A model generated the notes under the pieces. That model was given only the letters and a program-made list of their open reading frames with translations. It did not search any database and was not told where the DNA came from. 23,327 bases of DNA. Origin: CAZSXS01 sp964611385. Lineage in GTDB: Bacteria; Bacillota; Clostridia; Lachnospirales; CAYPQA01. Positions 23,070 to 23,327 of the stretch are shown piece after piece. The stretch covers positions 1-23,327 of the forward strand of contig CAZSXS010000059.1 in assembly GCA_964611385.1 (NCBI GenBank), read 5' to 3'. The position numbers and the translations under genes were made by a program. The stretch's first letter is position 1. Every line of letters starts with the position of its first letter.

Positions 23070-23279
23070 CGTTGTCACGGAACATTGAAAACTGAATTAA
23101 CCAACCACTTATTGAAACAAATCCTTTCTAGTAGGAAATTAAAAACCTCTAGCGTAGTTGAAAATGACCACGAAATAGAAATTTTAAAACCCTATAATAT
23201 AAGGAAGAAACACAAACGAATCAACAAGCCAGTTTTTTAAAACCGAGCAATTCTACTGCTTAACAAAGCAGGACAAGTT
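23070..23279 (+). other. rRNA leader with antitermination-like sequence
   Basis: This is the A+T-rich leader before 16S. It contains ACATTGAAAACTGAATT (about 23083-23099), which matches the TTGAAAACTGAA-type sequence commonly seen in Firmicutes rRNA leaders near boxA. A 6-bp hairpin, CTGCTT/AAGCAG, sits at 23256-23271 just before the mature end. TATAAT at 23193-23198 lacks a -35. No tRNA is present. Confidence 0.5.

Positions 23280-23327
<48 letters not shown>

Noticed and set aside
23158..23198. A second rRNA promoter using TTGAAA and TATAAT
   Set aside because: The two elements are 29 bases apart, far outside the workable spacing.

Overview
The window looks like a chromosomal segment of an endospore-forming, low-GC Firmicute, most likely an anaerobic Clostridia member. 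The evidence is the Firmicutes gene order rimP-nusA-ylxR-ylxQ-infB-rbfA-nrnA-truB-ribF, a spore photoproduct lyase family gene, a YdjI-like SPFH protein, A-rich leaders with strong AGGAGG-type ribosome binding sites, and the 5' end of a 16S rRNA gene whose first bases are of Firmicutes type. I cannot name a species.

Positions 1-4460 are very A+T-rich and accessory. They hold a membrane-anchored GYF_2-domain protein of unknown function, a small protein plus a large serine recombinase (an integration module), an unrecognised 164-aa protein, and good intrinsic terminators between them. Positions 4470-6577 hold a YyaL-type thioredoxin-fold (DUF255) gene. It is broken by a 20-bp insertion exactly inside its conserved GYS|TCHWCH motif. 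It is followed by a spore photoproduct lyase family gene (6725-7723) whose radical-SAM cysteines are intact, but whose position equivalent to the hydrogen-donor cysteine appears to be serine.

Positions 7972-12350 form a second accessory block with less A+T-rich codon use. It contains a LytTR response regulator and AgrC-like sensor kinase pair on the minus strand and, divergently, a secreted SGNH/GDSL hydrolase. Direct repeats about two helical turns apart lie just upstream of the hydrolase's extended -10 promoter, which suggests local control by this pair. Downstream is a small gene graveyard: a patatin N-terminal stub, an unidentified broken frame, and a secreted surface protein reduced to a signal peptide and repeat fragments.

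Positions 12362-21584, minus strand, are the translation/transcription housekeeping operon: ribosome maturation (RimP, RbfA), transcription elongation/antitermination (NusA), RNA-binding accessory proteins (YlxR, YlxQ), initiation factor IF-2, nanoRNase/pAp phosphatase (NrnA), tRNA U55 pseudouridylation (TruB) and FMN/FAD synthesis (RibF). Several stops and starts overlap, which suggests coupled translation. Two proteins are unusual in size: IF-2 (1129 aa) has a Gln/Gly low-complexity segment of about 420 residues, and NusA has an acidic tail of about 90 residues. Upstream lies the YdjI-like SPFH protein with its own promoter. Divergent from it, a near-consensus rRNA promoter drives the 16S gene that begins at the right edge.
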